The notes under the pieces were generated by a model that searched no databases, had not been told where the DNA came from, and was given only the letters and a program-made list of their open reading frames with translations. 6,049 bases of DNA from Sneathiella sp. (GTDB lineage: Bacteria > Pseudomonadota > Alphaproteobacteria > Sneathiellales > Sneathiellaceae), in NCBI GenBank assembly GCA_016765515.1, contig JAESPT010000088.1:1-6049 (forward strand). Reading direction: 5' to 3'. Made by a program: the position numbers and the translations under genes. Shown here in pieces: positions 5,948 to 6,049 of this stretch. Position 1 is the first letter of the stretch, and each line of letters begins with the position of its first letter.

Positions 5948-6049
5948 AATCAACGAATTTTCTGACAGGACAGCTTGTCGTTGATCTGGATCTGTTCCCC
6001 GATAAACCAGCCCGATATTTGGCGACAAACACGTTGCTGCCAGAGATTC
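5881..6049 (+). CDS. pqiB: Continuation of pqiB in the -1 frame, partial at the right edge
   Basis: This frame continues the third MCE domain of PqiB: VQTLVDRGLRARLKS, then NFLTGQLVVDLDLFPDKPARY, then a run toward a conserved LPEI. E. coli PqiB has an equivalent block (LLKRGLRGSLKTGNLVTGALYVDLDFYPNTPA), so this is the 3' part of the same gene and not a separate one. It is open to the window end without a stop. The frame is open from 5830 because upstream TGA codons lie at 5821 and 5827, so the switch from the main frame must fall between 5830 and 5945. I begin the feature at 5881, close to the slippery heptamer. The frame has no ATG and no plausible independent start. The coiled-coil needle should follow beyond the edge. 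Confidence 0.85.
5887..5893 (+). promoter_or_regulatory. Candidate -1 frameshift site (slippery heptamer) in pqiB
   Basis: The heptamer G GGA AAA fits the X XXY YYZ pattern exactly in the pqiB reading frame (GGA 5888-5890, AAA 5891-5893). Slipping back one base re-pairs as GGG AAA and enters the frame that encodes the rest of PqiB. A purine-rich GAAGAAG (5881-5887) lies against it. I do not see a clear stimulatory hairpin downstream. A plain one-base deletion anywhere in 5830-5945 would look the same. Confidence 0.3.

Overview
The window looks like the chromosome of a moderate- to low-GC Gram-negative proteobacterium, most plausibly an alphaproteobacterium. Two outer-envelope systems stand back to back, which requires a double-membrane cell. 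A KpsS-type capsule protein directly upstream of a type I polyketide/fatty-acid synthase recalls the rhizobial rkp (K-antigen) region. The taxonomic placement is inference from gene content, with no rRNA or marker gene to confirm it.

Left part (1-3296, minus strand): kpsS, a capsule Kdo-transferase family gene, is followed after only 5 bases by a large modular synthase gene that runs off the left edge. The 690 visible residues of the synthase cover a complete ketosynthase domain and the first half of an acyltransferase domain. The pair reads as one operon. KpsS-type enzymes build the Kdo linker on the lipid end of exported capsules, and the RkpA synthase of rhizobia belongs to a capsule/K-antigen locus, so this pair may make and decorate a lipid anchor for a surface polysaccharide.

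Middle (3297-3547): a divergent intergenic region of about 250 bases. It holds a weak promoter candidate in each direction, an imperfect palindrome between them, and a 21-codon leader ORF whose stop overlaps the pqiA start.

Right part (3548-6049, plus strand): a pqi (paraquat-inducible/MCE lipid transport) operon. The inner-membrane protein PqiA, one chain of about 417 residues in E. coli, is encoded here as two half-proteins of 204 and 218 residues, joined by an ATGA stop/start overlap. Each half has its own CxxC...CxxC zinc-ribbon and membrane bundle. The third gene is pqiB, with an N-terminal membrane anchor and tandem MCE domains. Its frame ends at 5947, but the conserved end of the third MCE domain continues in the -1 frame to the window edge. 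The switch could be a one-base deletion (real or a sequencing error) or a programmed -1 frameshift; a correctly phased G GGA AAA heptamer lies at 5887-5893. A pqiC gene would be expected beyond the right edge.

I found no mobile element, CRISPR array, tRNA or rRNA. The strongest candidates for a second look are the pqiB frame switch, the start of the first pqiA gene, and the kpsS-synthase pairing.
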